Shown here: positions 24,133-31,984 of the stretch, piece by piece
Position numbering within the stretch: position 1 is the first letter of the stretch
How the letters are laid out: each line of letters starts with the position of its first letter
Source: Firmicutes bacterium HGW-Firmicutes-2
GTDB lineage: Bacteria > Bacillota > Clostridia > Lachnospirales > Vallitaleaceae
DNA length: 64,000 nt
Direction: 5' to 3'
NCBI GenBank assembly: GCA_002841495.1
Contig: PGZV01000015.1
Location: forward strand, 82,833 to 146,832
The notes under the pieces: generated by a model
The model's database searches: none
Seen by the model: only the letters and a program-made list of their open reading frames with translations
Told to the model about the DNA's origin: nothing
Position numbers and translations under genes: made by a program

Positions 24133-25497
24133 CTACTTAAGAAAAATGGACGCGTCGCCTGCTCGATCCGTAAACTTACCGTTCTTCCTTATGCCCATCT
24201 TTTCTAACCATAAATCAAATTCCTTAATTGGTTTCAGATTCAATAACTCCCGTAAAGTTTGCGCTTCATGATACCCTGTACACTGATAATTCAACATAAC
24301 GTCATCGCCTACGGGAATCCCCATAAAGTAGTTGCATCCAGCTGTTGTAAGGAGCACAGCTAGATTCTCTATGTCATTTTGATCCGCTTTCATATGGTTG
24401 GTATAACATGCATCTACACCCATTGGTATGCCTGATAACTTGCCCATGAAGTGGTCTTCAAGACCTGCTCTTATAACCTGATGGTTATCATATAAGAATT
24501 CCGGTCCGATAAAGCCGACAACCGTATTGACCAAAAATGGTTGATACCTTTTTGCATACCCATAACATCTTGCTTCTAAAGTTAGTTGGTCTGCACCATG
24601 ATGGGCATCGGAGGACAATTCTGACCCTTGACCTGTTTCAAAATACATCACGTTTGGTCCAGTTGACGTACCTTCCTTCAGTACCAATGCACGTGCTTCA
24701 TCTAGCATATCTGTCGTAACACCAAAAGCCTCATTTCCTTTTTGAGAACCAGCTATACTTTGAAAAATAAGGTCAGAGGGTGCACCTTCCCTGATGGCTT
24801 TCATCTGAGTTGTAACATGGCCAAGCACACAAGCTTGGGTTGGGATCTCCCATTTGTTTTTAAGATCCGCAAAGATTTTCAATACATTACTAACACTGTT
24901 TACAGAGTCATCGACAGGGTTAAGACCGATAACGGCATCCCCAACACCATAAGAAAGACCTTCCATTGTGGAAATCATGATGCCATCCAGATCATCTGTG
25001 GGATGGTTTGGTTGCAACCTAATAGATAAAGTGCCTGGTAGTCCGATCGTCGTATTGCAGTGGGCTGTTATTCTAATCTTGCTCGCACCATAGATTAGGT
25101 CGAGATTAGACATGATTTTGGTAACCGCTGCAACCATTTCACTGGTCAAACCTCTGCTTACCCTTACCAGATCACTTTCTTTTGTGTTTGAATCCAGAAT
25201 CCATTCTCTTAATTCACTCACGGTCCAGTTTTGAATCTCTCCATAGATTTTTTCATTGACCGCATCTTGAATGACCCTAGTGACTTCATCGATTTCATAG
25301 GGAATCACCGGGTTGTTTCTCAAATCCTTCAACATTAGATTGCTAAGAACCTCTTTGGCAGCTACACGTTCTGTAACGGTGTTAGCGGCTATACCGGCCA
25401 GCTTGTCTCCGGATTTTTCTTCATTTGCTTTTGCTAAGACTTCTTTGACTGAATTGAATTGATACACGACTCCAAATAACTTGGTTTTTAACCTCAT
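24133..25497 (-). CDS. eutB: Ethanolamine ammonia-lyase large subunit EutB (canonical copy)
   Basis: The ATG at 25497 (MRLKTKLFG) is preferred to a GTG three codons upstream because GAGGTG lies 6 bp before it and it matches other EutB starts. The 454-aa protein carries all expected active-site residues: Arg160 and Gln162 (SIRLQPNHPTD), Asn193 (GLNPVDD), Glu287 (YFETGQGSE), Phe329 and Asp362 (GVDACYTNH). With EutC and adenosylcobalamin it deaminates ethanolamine to acetaldehyde and ammonia. It is followed after 17 bp by a diverged second EutB. Confidence 0.97.
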   Translation of the reverse strand: MRLKTKLFGVVYQFNSVKEVLAKANEEKSGDKLAGIAANTVTERVAAKEVLSNLMLKDLRNNPVIPYEIDEVTRVIQDAVNEKIYGEIQNWTVSELREWILDSNTKESDLVRVSRGLTSEMVAAVTKIMSNLDLIYGASKIRITAHCNTTIGLPGTLSIRLQPNHPTDDLDGIMISTMEGLSYGVGDAVIGLNPVDDSVNSVSNVLKIFADLKNKWEIPTQACVLGHVTTQMKAIREGAPSDLIFQSIAGSQKGNEAFGVTTDMLDEARALVLKEGTSTGPNVMYFETGQGSELSSDAHHGADQLTLEARCYGYAKRYQPFLVNTVVGFIGPEFLYDNHQVIRAGLEDHFMGKLSGIPMGVDACYTNHMKADQNDIENLAVLLTTAGCNYFMGIPVGDDVMLNYQCTGYHEAQTLRELLNLKPIKEFDLWLEKMGIRKNGKFTDRAGDASIFLK

Positions 25498-25567
25498 ACC
25501 TATCACCTCTTCGTTTAATATTTAATGGCAAAGACTCAAAGCTTAGTTTCTCTAATAACATACACTA

Positions 25568-27004
25568 CTAATATCCAAATGCTAATGTTTTGATTACAAT
25601 TGGTACAACCCTCCCATTTGCCAAAGGTTTTCCTATATCGATAAAATCCCCATTACTTACATTAACAGCATCGATACAAACAACGTCCTTCTTATACTCT
25701 AAATAGGTTTGAATGGTTTGTCCTAGTGCTTTTGCAATGTCATGTTCTACAATGATTACCAGCGGAACATCCATACTTATAATCTCCGCCATTCCACCAA
25801 CAATTGTTTGTGCAAGTAACTTTAGCTCACCAAAGCTTATACTCTTCACCCCCTTAATGGCCAAAGCCACTTGTTGTTTCTCATGGTGCAAGCCAAACCA
25901 ACTCACTTTTTCTTTGATTGCCTGACGCAGTTCTTCGTAACCCAGTTGTTCATCTTCTACCGTAAGTTTAAGAATCGGTATGTTTTTAAGTGGAAAAATA
26001 TCTTTTGAGAACGTGATCGTACTGCCGCTTATATCTGTTGTGTGACTGCCTGCTCCTACTACTGTTGCTCTGATGGTTTCCGTCGGTTTATGTATGCCAA
26101 AATGATTGGATAAATCTAATTTTTGAATGCTCTTGCCTAGAAAGACACCGATGTCACCATAGATTAATTTTTCATTGTCAGTGTATATCCCAAAGATGCA
26201 ATCAGCAACACCGCCTGAAAAAGAGATGTATTTGATCTCATAGTTTCTTTTTAAGTCTTTCGTCGTTAGCATAAGTTCCAGATCTTCTGTTACTTTTCTA
26301 ATCCCTAAAACCTCTTCTAGGAGCTCCGCCATCCGGTTCGTAATCCTCTCAACCTGATCTACTGTGATCACCTGCCCAACTTCTATCTGGATACCCATGT
26401 TTTCGGCTAGCTTCTTTATCTTTTTTGATATGTAAGCCACTTTCATACTGTCCGGATGAATCTTAATAAGCCGTCCTCCCAGATCTAAGCAAGTGGTATC
26501 AATAACCTCTCCTTCTTTGAAAACAGAGATGTTGGTTGTGCCACCTCCAATGTCTAGATTCACCACAACGCTTCTATTGGATTTAGAAAAAACATCTGCA
26601 CCTGCACCTTTTCCGGCAATAATGGCCTCAAGATCCGGTCCTGCTGTGGCTACAACAAAGTCACCTGCTAAGCCACTTAGTTTTTCCAGTACCAGAGATG
26701 CATTCACTTTCCTAGCCGTTTCACCTGTGATAATGACCGCCCCTGTGTCCACATCTCCTGGATGGATACCCGCTTTTTCATATTCATTTTCTATGATTTT
26801 CCTAATAGCTTCGCCATCGATCTCAGTATCTGATAGTAAAGGCGTAAAATAGATGTTGCTCTTGTAAATGACTTCTTTTTCTACTATGCTGATTTTGGGT
26901 ATGGAAAAAGCCGATGCCGTATTTTCTATGGTCAGTCTACTAAACACCAATTGGGTTGTTGATGTGCCAATATCAATGCCTACGCTGATAATTTTCTCTT
27001 CCAA
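25568..27004 (-). CDS. eutA: EutA, reactivating factor of ethanolamine ammonia-lyase
   Basis: I place the start at TTG 27004 (LEEKIISVGIDIGTST), 6 bp after GGGAGGGG; the longer frame begins with another TTG that overlaps this site. The 478-aa protein is actin/Hsp70-fold: SVGIDIGTSTTQLVFS phosphate-1, VVNLDIGGGTTNISVF phosphate-2, and AVNVSNGDFIDIGKPL with FGY at the end. EutA exchanges damaged cobalamin from EutBC using ATP. A terminator with ANTAR-type hairpins lies directly upstream. Confidence 0.94.
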   Translation of the reverse strand: MEEKIISVGIDIGTSTTQLVFSRLTIENTASAFSIPKISIVEKEVIYKSNIYFTPLLSDTEIDGEAIRKIIENEYEKAGIHPGDVDTGAVIITGETARKVNASLVLEKLSGLAGDFVVATAGPDLEAIIAGKGAGADVFSKSNRSVVVNLDIGGGTTNISVFKEGEVIDTTCLDLGGRLIKIHPDSMKVAYISKKIKKLAENMGIQIEVGQVITVDQVERITNRMAELLEEVLGIRKVTEDLELMLTTKDLKRNYEIKYISFSGGVADCIFGIYTDNEKLIYGDIGVFLGKSIQKLDLSNHFGIHKPTETIRATVVGAGSHTTDISGSTITFSKDIFPLKNIPILKLTVEDEQLGYEELRQAIKEKVSWFGLHHEKQQVALAIKGVKSISFGELKLLAQTIVGGMAEIISMDVPLVIIVEHDIAKALGQTIQTYLEYKKDVVCIDAVNVSNGDFIDIGKPLANGRVVPIVIKTLAFGY

Positions 27005-27024
27005 AATAACCCCTCCCAAAACGC

Positions 27025-27065
27025 AAAAATCGGCCTAAAGCGTATGCTTGCATACACCTTAGGCC
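27025..27065 (-). terminator. Attenuator terminator in front of eutA
   Basis: A 15-bp stem (27032-27046 with 27051-27065, two G-U pairs) with a CAAG loop is followed on the minus strand by GATTTTTGC. It lies between eutW and eutA inside the operon, where it would stop transcription unless EutV prevents it. Confidence 0.88.
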
Positions 27066-27101
27066 AACTTTGCCTTTCATAAAAACACTGCGTTGTGTTT
27101 T
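27061..27101 (-). promoter_or_regulatory. Putative EutV (ANTAR) antitermination hairpins before eutA
   Basis: P1 (27082-27101): AAAACAC/GTGTTTT, 7 bp, with hexaloop AACGCA, having A at position 1 and G at position 4 as ANTAR targets require. Six bases on, P2 (27061-27075): AGGC/GCCU with loop AAAGUUG, also A1 and G4 but 7 nt. The 3' arm of P2 is the 5' arm of the terminator, so the two are mutually exclusive. Confidence 0.7.
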
Positions 27102-28511
27102 CTATTCATTTATAAAATCAAATATTATTTTTGTACCATTTTCACCGGAATACATATCCAGATGACCTTGTAGCTTGTCTTTAACGATGCTTCTCACTAT
27201 ATTCAGTCCCAAGCTGTCTGCTTTTATGGATTTTACGTCAAATCCTTTGCCATTATCAACAATAGACATGCTTGAATACAGGTTTCCTTTTTGAATCCAA
27301 ATATCTATAGAACCTTCTAACCTTTCATCAAAGGCATGTTCAATAGAGTTTTGCAAAAGTTCATTGACCACTAAAGCTATAGAAGTGGCTTTGTCTGAGT
27401 TAACGGTTAAGCTGTCTCCCTCTATGGATATGGTAATATGATCGACTGTTGACAAACCATATCTTAGGGTACTTTCCTTTATTTTTGTCACAATCGTTTT
27501 TAGATCAACGTCATCTACCCCGTTTTGTGCCAAAAGCTCATGCGTGACCGCAATGCCAAGTATCCTGTTGATGCTCACATTAAAGGCTTCATTGACCAAA
27601 TCGTTATTAATCCTTCTAGACTGAAGACTTAACAGACTTGCGATCGTCTGTAAATTGTTCTTAACTCTATGATGAATCTCTCGAATGGCTACGGATTTGA
27701 GGATGATTTCTTTTTCTTTTTCTCGTACTTCTGTAATATCTTTGATGAGCATGGTAAGACCAGTAATGATATTATGTCGCTTTAAAGTTGCGTATTTTAT
27801 TTGTAAGGTTAGCCTTCCAACGTTTACTTCTGATATCTTTAAGCTGGGTTCTTCTATAAGCTTGTCAAAAACACATCCATCTAATACCAGATTCTCAAAA
27901 TGCATCCCTATGATACTATCTCTATAGCCCAAATCCTCATACAACTTTTTTGCACCCGGATTACCATAATTACTAATCCCCTGTTGATCAAAGATAATGA
28001 TGGCATCATTAATATGATAGGTTACAGTATATTCACTATCCTTAACATTCAGCAACGTTTCCGTAAGTTGCCCTGTTGTTTCAGCCAAAAATTCCATTTT
28101 TTCATTTTGCTTCACTGATTTTGTTACGTCTTGTTCCATAATCAATACGCCAATTACAGCACCGTTGTCATTTTGAATGGGTACGACGTTTTGTCTTACG
28201 TTCTTGTTTTCTTGGGTTAAGGCTTTCAGATCTCTAGTTGCCATACCAATATCCAATGTCCTAAGTGCTGCCGGTTCATTTTTTCTATAAGCCAATTCTC
28301 CAACCACAGAATACTCATACATTGAAGCGTTGGAAGTGGGTTTGGCTTCAGCTACAACAATTGCTGCATTGGGATCACTGGTCATGCAGTCAATAAACAC
28401 ATCTGCCTTTACAAGATCCGCTATGATTGGCAGTACTTTCGAGATGCTTTCTAGTTTTATGATGTCTTCATCATTAAGATCCGTATATTTATTGCACAAT
28501 TCTCTTAGCAT
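27102..28511 (-). CDS. eutW: EutW, soluble sensor histidine kinase for ethanolamine
   Basis: A 469-aa protein without transmembrane helices. Residues about 1-150 are the N-terminal sensor region of the EutW/PdtaS type. A PAS domain follows at about 160-270 (ITYHINDAIIIFDQQGISNYGNPGAK in two pieces). The HisKA_2 dimerisation helix has the phospho-acceptor His in EIHHRVKNNLQTIASLLSLQ (about 285-304), and the HATPase domain has NELLQNSIEHAF, DNGKGFD and GLNIVRSI. In enterococci EutW autophosphorylates with ethanolamine and passes phosphate to EutV. It follows eutV by 16 bp. Confidence 0.93.
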   Translation of the reverse strand: MLRELCNKYTDLNDEDIIKLESISKVLPIIADLVKADVFIDCMTSDPNAAIVVAEAKPTSNASMYEYSVVGELAYRKNEPAALRTLDIGMATRDLKALTQENKNVRQNVVPIQNDNGAVIGVLIMEQDVTKSVKQNEKMEFLAETTGQLTETLLNVKDSEYTVTYHINDAIIIFDQQGISNYGNPGAKKLYEDLGYRDSIIGMHFENLVLDGCVFDKLIEEPSLKISEVNVGRLTLQIKYATLKRHNIITGLTMLIKDITEVREKEKEIILKSVAIREIHHRVKNNLQTIASLLSLQSRRINNDLVNEAFNVSINRILGIAVTHELLAQNGVDDVDLKTIVTKIKESTLRYGLSTVDHITISIEGDSLTVNSDKATSIALVVNELLQNSIEHAFDERLEGSIDIWIQKGNLYSSMSIVDNGKGFDVKSIKADSLGLNIVRSIVKDKLQGHLDMYSGENGTKIIFDFINE

Positions 28512-28527
28512 CTTATCTGCTCCCAGC

Positions 28528-29103
28528 CTATTCTACATGATTCATAATAATTGCATTTGCAATGTTCTTCATAGAAGCGTGTTTTTCCATACTCAGCTTT
28601 CTAATGAGATTATAGGCCTCATTATCTGATATTTTATCTTTATCCATAAGGATGCCTTTTGCACGATCTATAGATTTTCTGGCTTCTAGCTGATCTTTAA
28701 GCTTTTCAGTGTCCTCTTTTATTTTTTTAATGAGCTTTCCTTTTGCTACTGCAATCTCAATGGTCGGGATAAGGTTCTGGCTGCTTACAGGTTTGACGAT
28801 ATACCCCATAACACCCACCTCTTTGGCTTGCTCTAAAAACTCAATGCCACTATAGGCTGTTAACAACACAACGCTAAGTGCAAGCTCTTCATTGATAATT
28901 ACTCTTGATGCTTTAATGCCATCGAGTATGGGCATCTTTACATCCATAAGTACCAAATCCGGTCTAAGTTTTCTACACAATTCAACTGCATCGAATCCAT
29001 CAGAAGCTTGTCCTACTACATCGTAGCCTTCTTCTTTAAGAATCTCGCTGAGGTCCATCCTAGTAATAAGTTCATCGTCGGTTACTACTATTCTGCACTT
29101 CAT
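28528..29103 (-). CDS. eutV: EutV, response regulator with ANTAR antiterminator domain
   Basis: The ATG at 29103 (MKCRIVVTDDELI) has AAGGAGG upstream and is chosen over a longer frame that would read through MITE-like DNA. The 191-aa protein has a receiver domain (1-120; acidic pair at 9-10, phospho-Asp in LVLMDVKMP, Lys in YIVKPVS). A coiled linker and an ANTAR domain (about 130-190: SIDRAKGILMDKDKISDNEAYNLIRK) follow. Phosphorylated EutV dimers bind paired RNA hairpins to prevent terminators forming. Targets are visible before eutA and, less completely, before eutS. Confidence 0.95.
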   Translation of the reverse strand: MKCRIVVTDDELITRMDLSEILKEEGYDVVGQASDGFDAVELCRKLRPDLVLMDVKMPILDGIKASRVIINEELALSVVLLTAYSGIEFLEQAKEVGVMGYIVKPVSSQNLIPTIEIAVAKGKLIKKIKEDTEKLKDQLEARKSIDRAKGILMDKDKISDNEAYNLIRKLSMEKHASMKNIANAIIMNHVE

Positions 29104-29135
29104 TCTATTGTCCTCCTTAAATATATTGAAACGGT

Positions 29136-29252
29136 TGGTTAAGGCTTCAAAACCATATAGTTGAACTTTCACAGACAGGATAGTTATGAATGCATCAACA
29201 TAATCTATTTCTGTTTGTGAATTTAGTGAAACTTGGTTTTGGCCTATAACCA
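29136..29252. mobile_element. MITE-like palindromic element A, between eutP and eutV
   Basis: 117 bp, starting TGGTTAAGG and ending AACCA, with imperfect terminal inverted repeats (TGGTTAAGGCTTCAAAACCA against the complement of TGGTTTTGGCCTATAACCA). It is flanked by the 5-bp direct repeat ACGGT on both sides (29131-29135 and 29253-29257), as expected of a target duplication. It shares landmarks such as ATATAGTTGAACTTTC and TTTAGTGAAACTT with the elements at 53832 and 63474. No coding capacity. Confidence 0.85.
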
Positions 29253-29257
29253 ACGGT

Positions 29258-29340
29258 TGGTTAAAGTGTCAAATCTATATCGTTGAACGTTCACATACCC
29301 TATATGTGAACGTATAGAAACTTGGTTTAACCTTTAACCA
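29258..29340. mobile_element. MITE-like palindromic element B (shortened), next to A
   Basis: An 83-bp relative with the same ends (TGGTTAAAGTGTCAAA ... TTTAACCTTTAACCA) and a shortened middle containing GTTCACATA/TATGTGAAC as a perfect dyad. It begins right after the second ACGGT of element A and is followed by CGGTC, so it probably inserted next to A. It ends 4 bp before the eutP stop codon. Confidence 0.8.
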
Positions 29341-29344
29341 CGGT

Positions 29345-29767
29345 CTATTCTAGGAAGTCTTCTAGTTCTTCTAGACCCAAACCCTTTGTTGCACTTATTT
29401 CAAATATTTTTTCTGCGCCCGCCAATGTAAGACAATCTCTTGCATAATCTATATTTTTAATTTCTTCATCTATTTTTGTTATAATACCTACTACCGGCTT
29501 CGTAAAAACTGACGCAAAATTTGGAGAAAATAGACAGTTTTTGCTACTTGCGTCCTGAAATAATAGTACCATATGACAGTCACAAGATGCAACAATTAAG
29601 GCATTATTATATCTTCGGCTTTCTAAGTACTCGCCTGGTGTATCAATGATGGTATCATAGTATTCCATCGCTTGTGTTTTCTTGTATTTTAGTTTTACTT
29701 TCATCATCGCTTGGACGAAAGTGGTTTTACCCGATCCCACTGCTCCAATTAATAGAAATTTTTTCAT
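29345..29767 (-). CDS. eutP: EutP/PduV-like small GTPase
   Basis: The ATG at 29767 (MKKFLLIGAVGSGKTTF) is used since the family begins there; a longer frame reads into eutS. The 140-aa protein is a Ras-like GTPase: P-loop GAVGSGKTTF (8-17), DTPGEYLE as G3, TKID as G4 and SATKG as G5. PduV is linked to compartment movement and positioning, and some EutP proteins have acetate kinase activity. It lies 4 bp after eutS. The stop is close to a MITE-like element, but the C-terminus is complete. Confidence 0.9.
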   Translation of the reverse strand: MKKFLLIGAVGSGKTTFVQAMMKVKLKYKKTQAMEYYDTIIDTPGEYLESRRYNNALIVASCDCHMVLLFQDASSKNCLFSPNFASVFTKPVVGIITKIDEEIKNIDYARDCLTLAGAEKIFEISATKGLGLEELEDFLE

Positions 29768-29771
29768 AATT

Positions 29772-30131
29772 CTAGGATTTTGTAACGGTTGTCGGTGTAA
29801 ATGACAACACATTGGTTAATATATTTAGGATCTCATTTAAGGCGGATTCAATACTTGAAATATCTCCCGTTACAACCAAAGAACCACTAAACCGATCAAT
29901 AAAACCAATTTCTACACTTGCGGCTTTGGTTGCAACATCTGCTGCAATAATAACCGCTTCACTGGGCGTGATTGTAAGGATGCCGATTGCATCACTATGC
30001 TCATCTGCCAGACCTAATTTCATGTAGATGCTCTTTTGTGGTTTTGCGATGATATGGGCAAGGGTTACTTGTTTTCCGGGAACATATTCTTGAATAATTC
30101 TTTGTTTTTCAAAGTTTTCCATAGATTTCAT
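29772..30131 (-). CDS. eutS: BMC shell protein EutS, first gene of the eut operon
   Basis: A 119-aa protein with the EutS/PduU circularly permuted BMC domain: [20 protein letters not shown] at the start, [28 protein letters not shown], and [21 protein letters not shown]. EutS hexamers are bent and are thought to form shell edges; they have an N-terminal beta-barrel plug. It is preceded by AAAGGAATG, and by a terminator with an ANTAR-like hairpin in its leader. Confidence 0.93.
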   Translation of the reverse strand: MKSMENFEKQRIIQEYVPGKQVTLAHIIAKPQKSIYMKLGLADEHSDAIGILTITPSEAVIIAADVATKAASVEIGFIDRFSGSLVVTGDISSIESALNEILNILTNVLSFTPTTVTKS

Positions 30132-30160
30132 TCCTTTATGGGATTTTCTCCTAAAAATAC

Positions 30161-30213
30161 AAAAAGCCGCTACAAAGCATAATCCTATGCTTCATTGCAA
30201 GCTTCGCCGCTTT
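30161..30213 (-). terminator. Attenuator terminator in the eutS leader with EutV-type hairpin
   Basis: On the minus strand AAAGC-GGC pairs with GC-GGCUUU, and GAAGCAUA with UAUGCUUU, ending in UUUUU. The 5' arm overlaps UGC-AAUGAA-GCA (30188-30199), a hexaloop with A1 and G4 as in ANTAR P2 sites. An upstream hairpin, GCAUU-GAGA-AGUGC (30221-30234), may be P1, but its loop is a GNRA tetraloop and not the expected hexaloop. Confidence 0.75.
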
Positions 30214-30336
30214 TTTTATTGCACTTCTCAATGCTACTATTTGCTGTAAATAAACAACGAAAGTTTAGTAAAAAAGATTCAACACCTTGCAAGTACTCTT
30301 AGTTTTTCAAGATAGATGAATCTGATTTTTCTAATC

Positions 30337-31170
30337 TTATTTTAAGTTTGTAAGTTCAACTGCTTTTGCGTCAGCAAACAATTGATTCTCACCGGACATC
30401 GCCCATATAAAAGAGTAGTTTGTTGTACCAACACCACTATGTATCGACCAATAGGGTGAAACAACCGCTTCTTCATTTCTAACGACAATATGCCTTGTTT
30501 GATCTTCGCATCCCATAAAATGAAATACAAGATCTGTTTGTAGAATATTGAAGTATAAGTAGACTTCACTTCTTCTTTCATGGATATGAGGTGGCATGCT
30601 GTTCCATACACTACCTTCTAGCATGGTTGTAAATCCCATAACTAAATGGCAGCTCTTTACACCGTTTGGATGTATGTATTTATAAAGAACTCTTTCATTT
30701 GCTGCCTTTTTGTTTCCAAGCTCTAATTTTTCTGCATCTCTTTCAAATATCATTGTCGTTGGGTATTCAATATTAGCCACGGTACTGATATAATAAAACT
30801 TTGCCAGATTATTAGGATCATGGCTTGAAAACTCAATCGATTCCTGCCCTTTCCCAATATACAGGCCATCCATTAGGTCTAAACGATAGGATATACCATC
30901 GACTCTAATCTGACCGGAACCTCCAATATTAATAATACCCATCTCCCTGTTTTCTAAAAAGAAAGCTTGACTAGAAGGTGTTAGTTCATTAATATCTAAA
31001 GGTTTTTCAGGGGTAACACCCCCAATAATCATACGGTCTGCATGCGAGTATACGGATTTTATTTTATTTGTCTCAAATAATTTCTGAACAAGAAATGCTT
31101 CTCTTAATTGATCCGTATCAAAACCCTTAACTTCATTATAATGTGATATGTGTTTTTCTTGCATATCCAA
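30337..31170 (-). CDS. kduI: 5-keto-4-deoxyuronate isomerase KduI
   Basis: A 277-aa cupin-type isomerase of normal family length. Zn ligands are visible in MPPHIHERRSEVYLYF (H, H, E; about 196-203) and IHSGVGTTNYSFIW (H about 245). It converts 5-keto-4-deoxyuronate, the product of unsaturated oligouronide breakdown, to 2,5-diketo-3-deoxygluconate. It is the last gene of the uronate operon, 40 bp after kduD, with AAGGAGATTGG upstream. Confidence 0.96.
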   Translation of the reverse strand: MDMQEKHISHYNEVKGFDTDQLREAFLVQKLFETNKIKSVYSHADRMIIGGVTPEKPLDINELTPSSQAFFLENREMGIINIGGSGQIRVDGISYRLDLMDGLYIGKGQESIEFSSHDPNNLAKFYYISTVANIEYPTTMIFERDAEKLELGNKKAANERVLYKYIHPNGVKSCHLVMGFTTMLEGSVWNSMPPHIHERRSEVYLYFNILQTDLVFHFMGCEDQTRHIVVRNEEAVVSPYWSIHSGVGTTNYSFIWAMSGENQLFADAKAVELTNLK

Positions 31171-31210
31171 TCTCCTTGTTTCTCAAAATCTAAACTAGGG
31201 TTGATAGACT

Positions 31211-31951
31211 CTATCTAAAGTCTTGGCCACCATTTATTTGAATAACTTCACCTACAAGATAGCTGGAATCTTCTGATGCCAAGAAATACATTGCATTAGC
31301 AACATCTTCAGGCGTACCAAATCTTTTTGCAGGAATGCCTTGCTTCCAACCTTCCATAAGCTCTTTATTGGTAGCACTATGAAACTCAGTGTCAACAACC
31401 CCAGGTGAAACCGCGTTGACTCTAATGTTATAGCCGATAAACTCTTTTGCAGTCGCTCTAGTAAAAGCAAGAATCGCTGCTTTTGCTGCAGCATATGCCG
31501 CAATACCAGGTCCTCCGCCATTGTAAGCCGCAATGGAGGTAATATTGAGAATACTACCACCCTCTTTTTTCATATAGGGAATCACCGCTCTTGTACAAAA
31601 GAATGGATTATTCAAGTTAAGATCCAACACCGTATTCCAAAAATCCGTGCTCATTTCTTCAACCGGACATCTACCGCATAAGCCACCTGCGTTGTTAATG
31701 AGTACATCAATCTTACCATATTGATCGGCCACAGCTTTCATCATCGTGTTTACTTCTTCTTCTTTTGTTACATCCGCATAGAAAAAAGTTGCCTCATACC
31801 CTTCACTTTTAAGAATTTCTATTGCATCTTTTCCCGCTTCTGAATCGATTCCGTTTAAAGCAATTGTATAGCCTTCTTTTGCAAATCTCTTTGCAGTTGT
31901 TAGACCAATGCCTCTTGTGCCACCAGTTATTAGAATGACTTTATTTTCCAT
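31211..31951 (-). CDS. kduD: KduD-type short-chain dehydrogenase
   Basis: A 246-aa classical SDR: TGGTRGIGLTTAKRFA (9-24), NNAG (about 89-92), Ser in ILNITSIAAYNGG and YAAAKAA (Y-x3-K). Next to kduI it is most probably 2-dehydro-3-deoxy-D-gluconate 5-dehydrogenase, reducing 2,5-diketo-3-deoxygluconate to KDG. From sequence alone other SDR substrates cannot be excluded; the gene neighbourhood decides. Confidence 0.85.
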   Translation of the reverse strand: MENKVILITGGTRGIGLTTAKRFAKEGYTIALNGIDSEAGKDAIEILKSEGYEATFFYADVTKEEEVNTMMKAVADQYGKIDVLINNAGGLCGRCPVEEMSTDFWNTVLDLNLNNPFFCTRAVIPYMKKEGGSILNITSIAAYNGGGPGIAAYAAAKAAILAFTRATAKEFIGYNIRVNAVSPGVVDTEFHSATNKELMEGWKQGIPAKRFGTPEDVANAMYFLASEDSSYLVGEVIQINGGQDFR

Positions 31952-31984
31952 TGTAATCTCCTTTTTATATCTACTATTAATAGG

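Noticed and set aside
29136..29340. EutV target hairpins within the eutP-eutV gap
   Set aside because: The large palindromes recur far from eut genes with target duplications and no terminator follows them, so they are better explained as mobile elements.
30132..30336. Adenosylcobalamin riboswitch in the eut leader
   Set aside because: Some Firmicute eut operons have one (on a separate RNA). I found only the terminator and short hairpins; the conserved B12-box type core was not seen.
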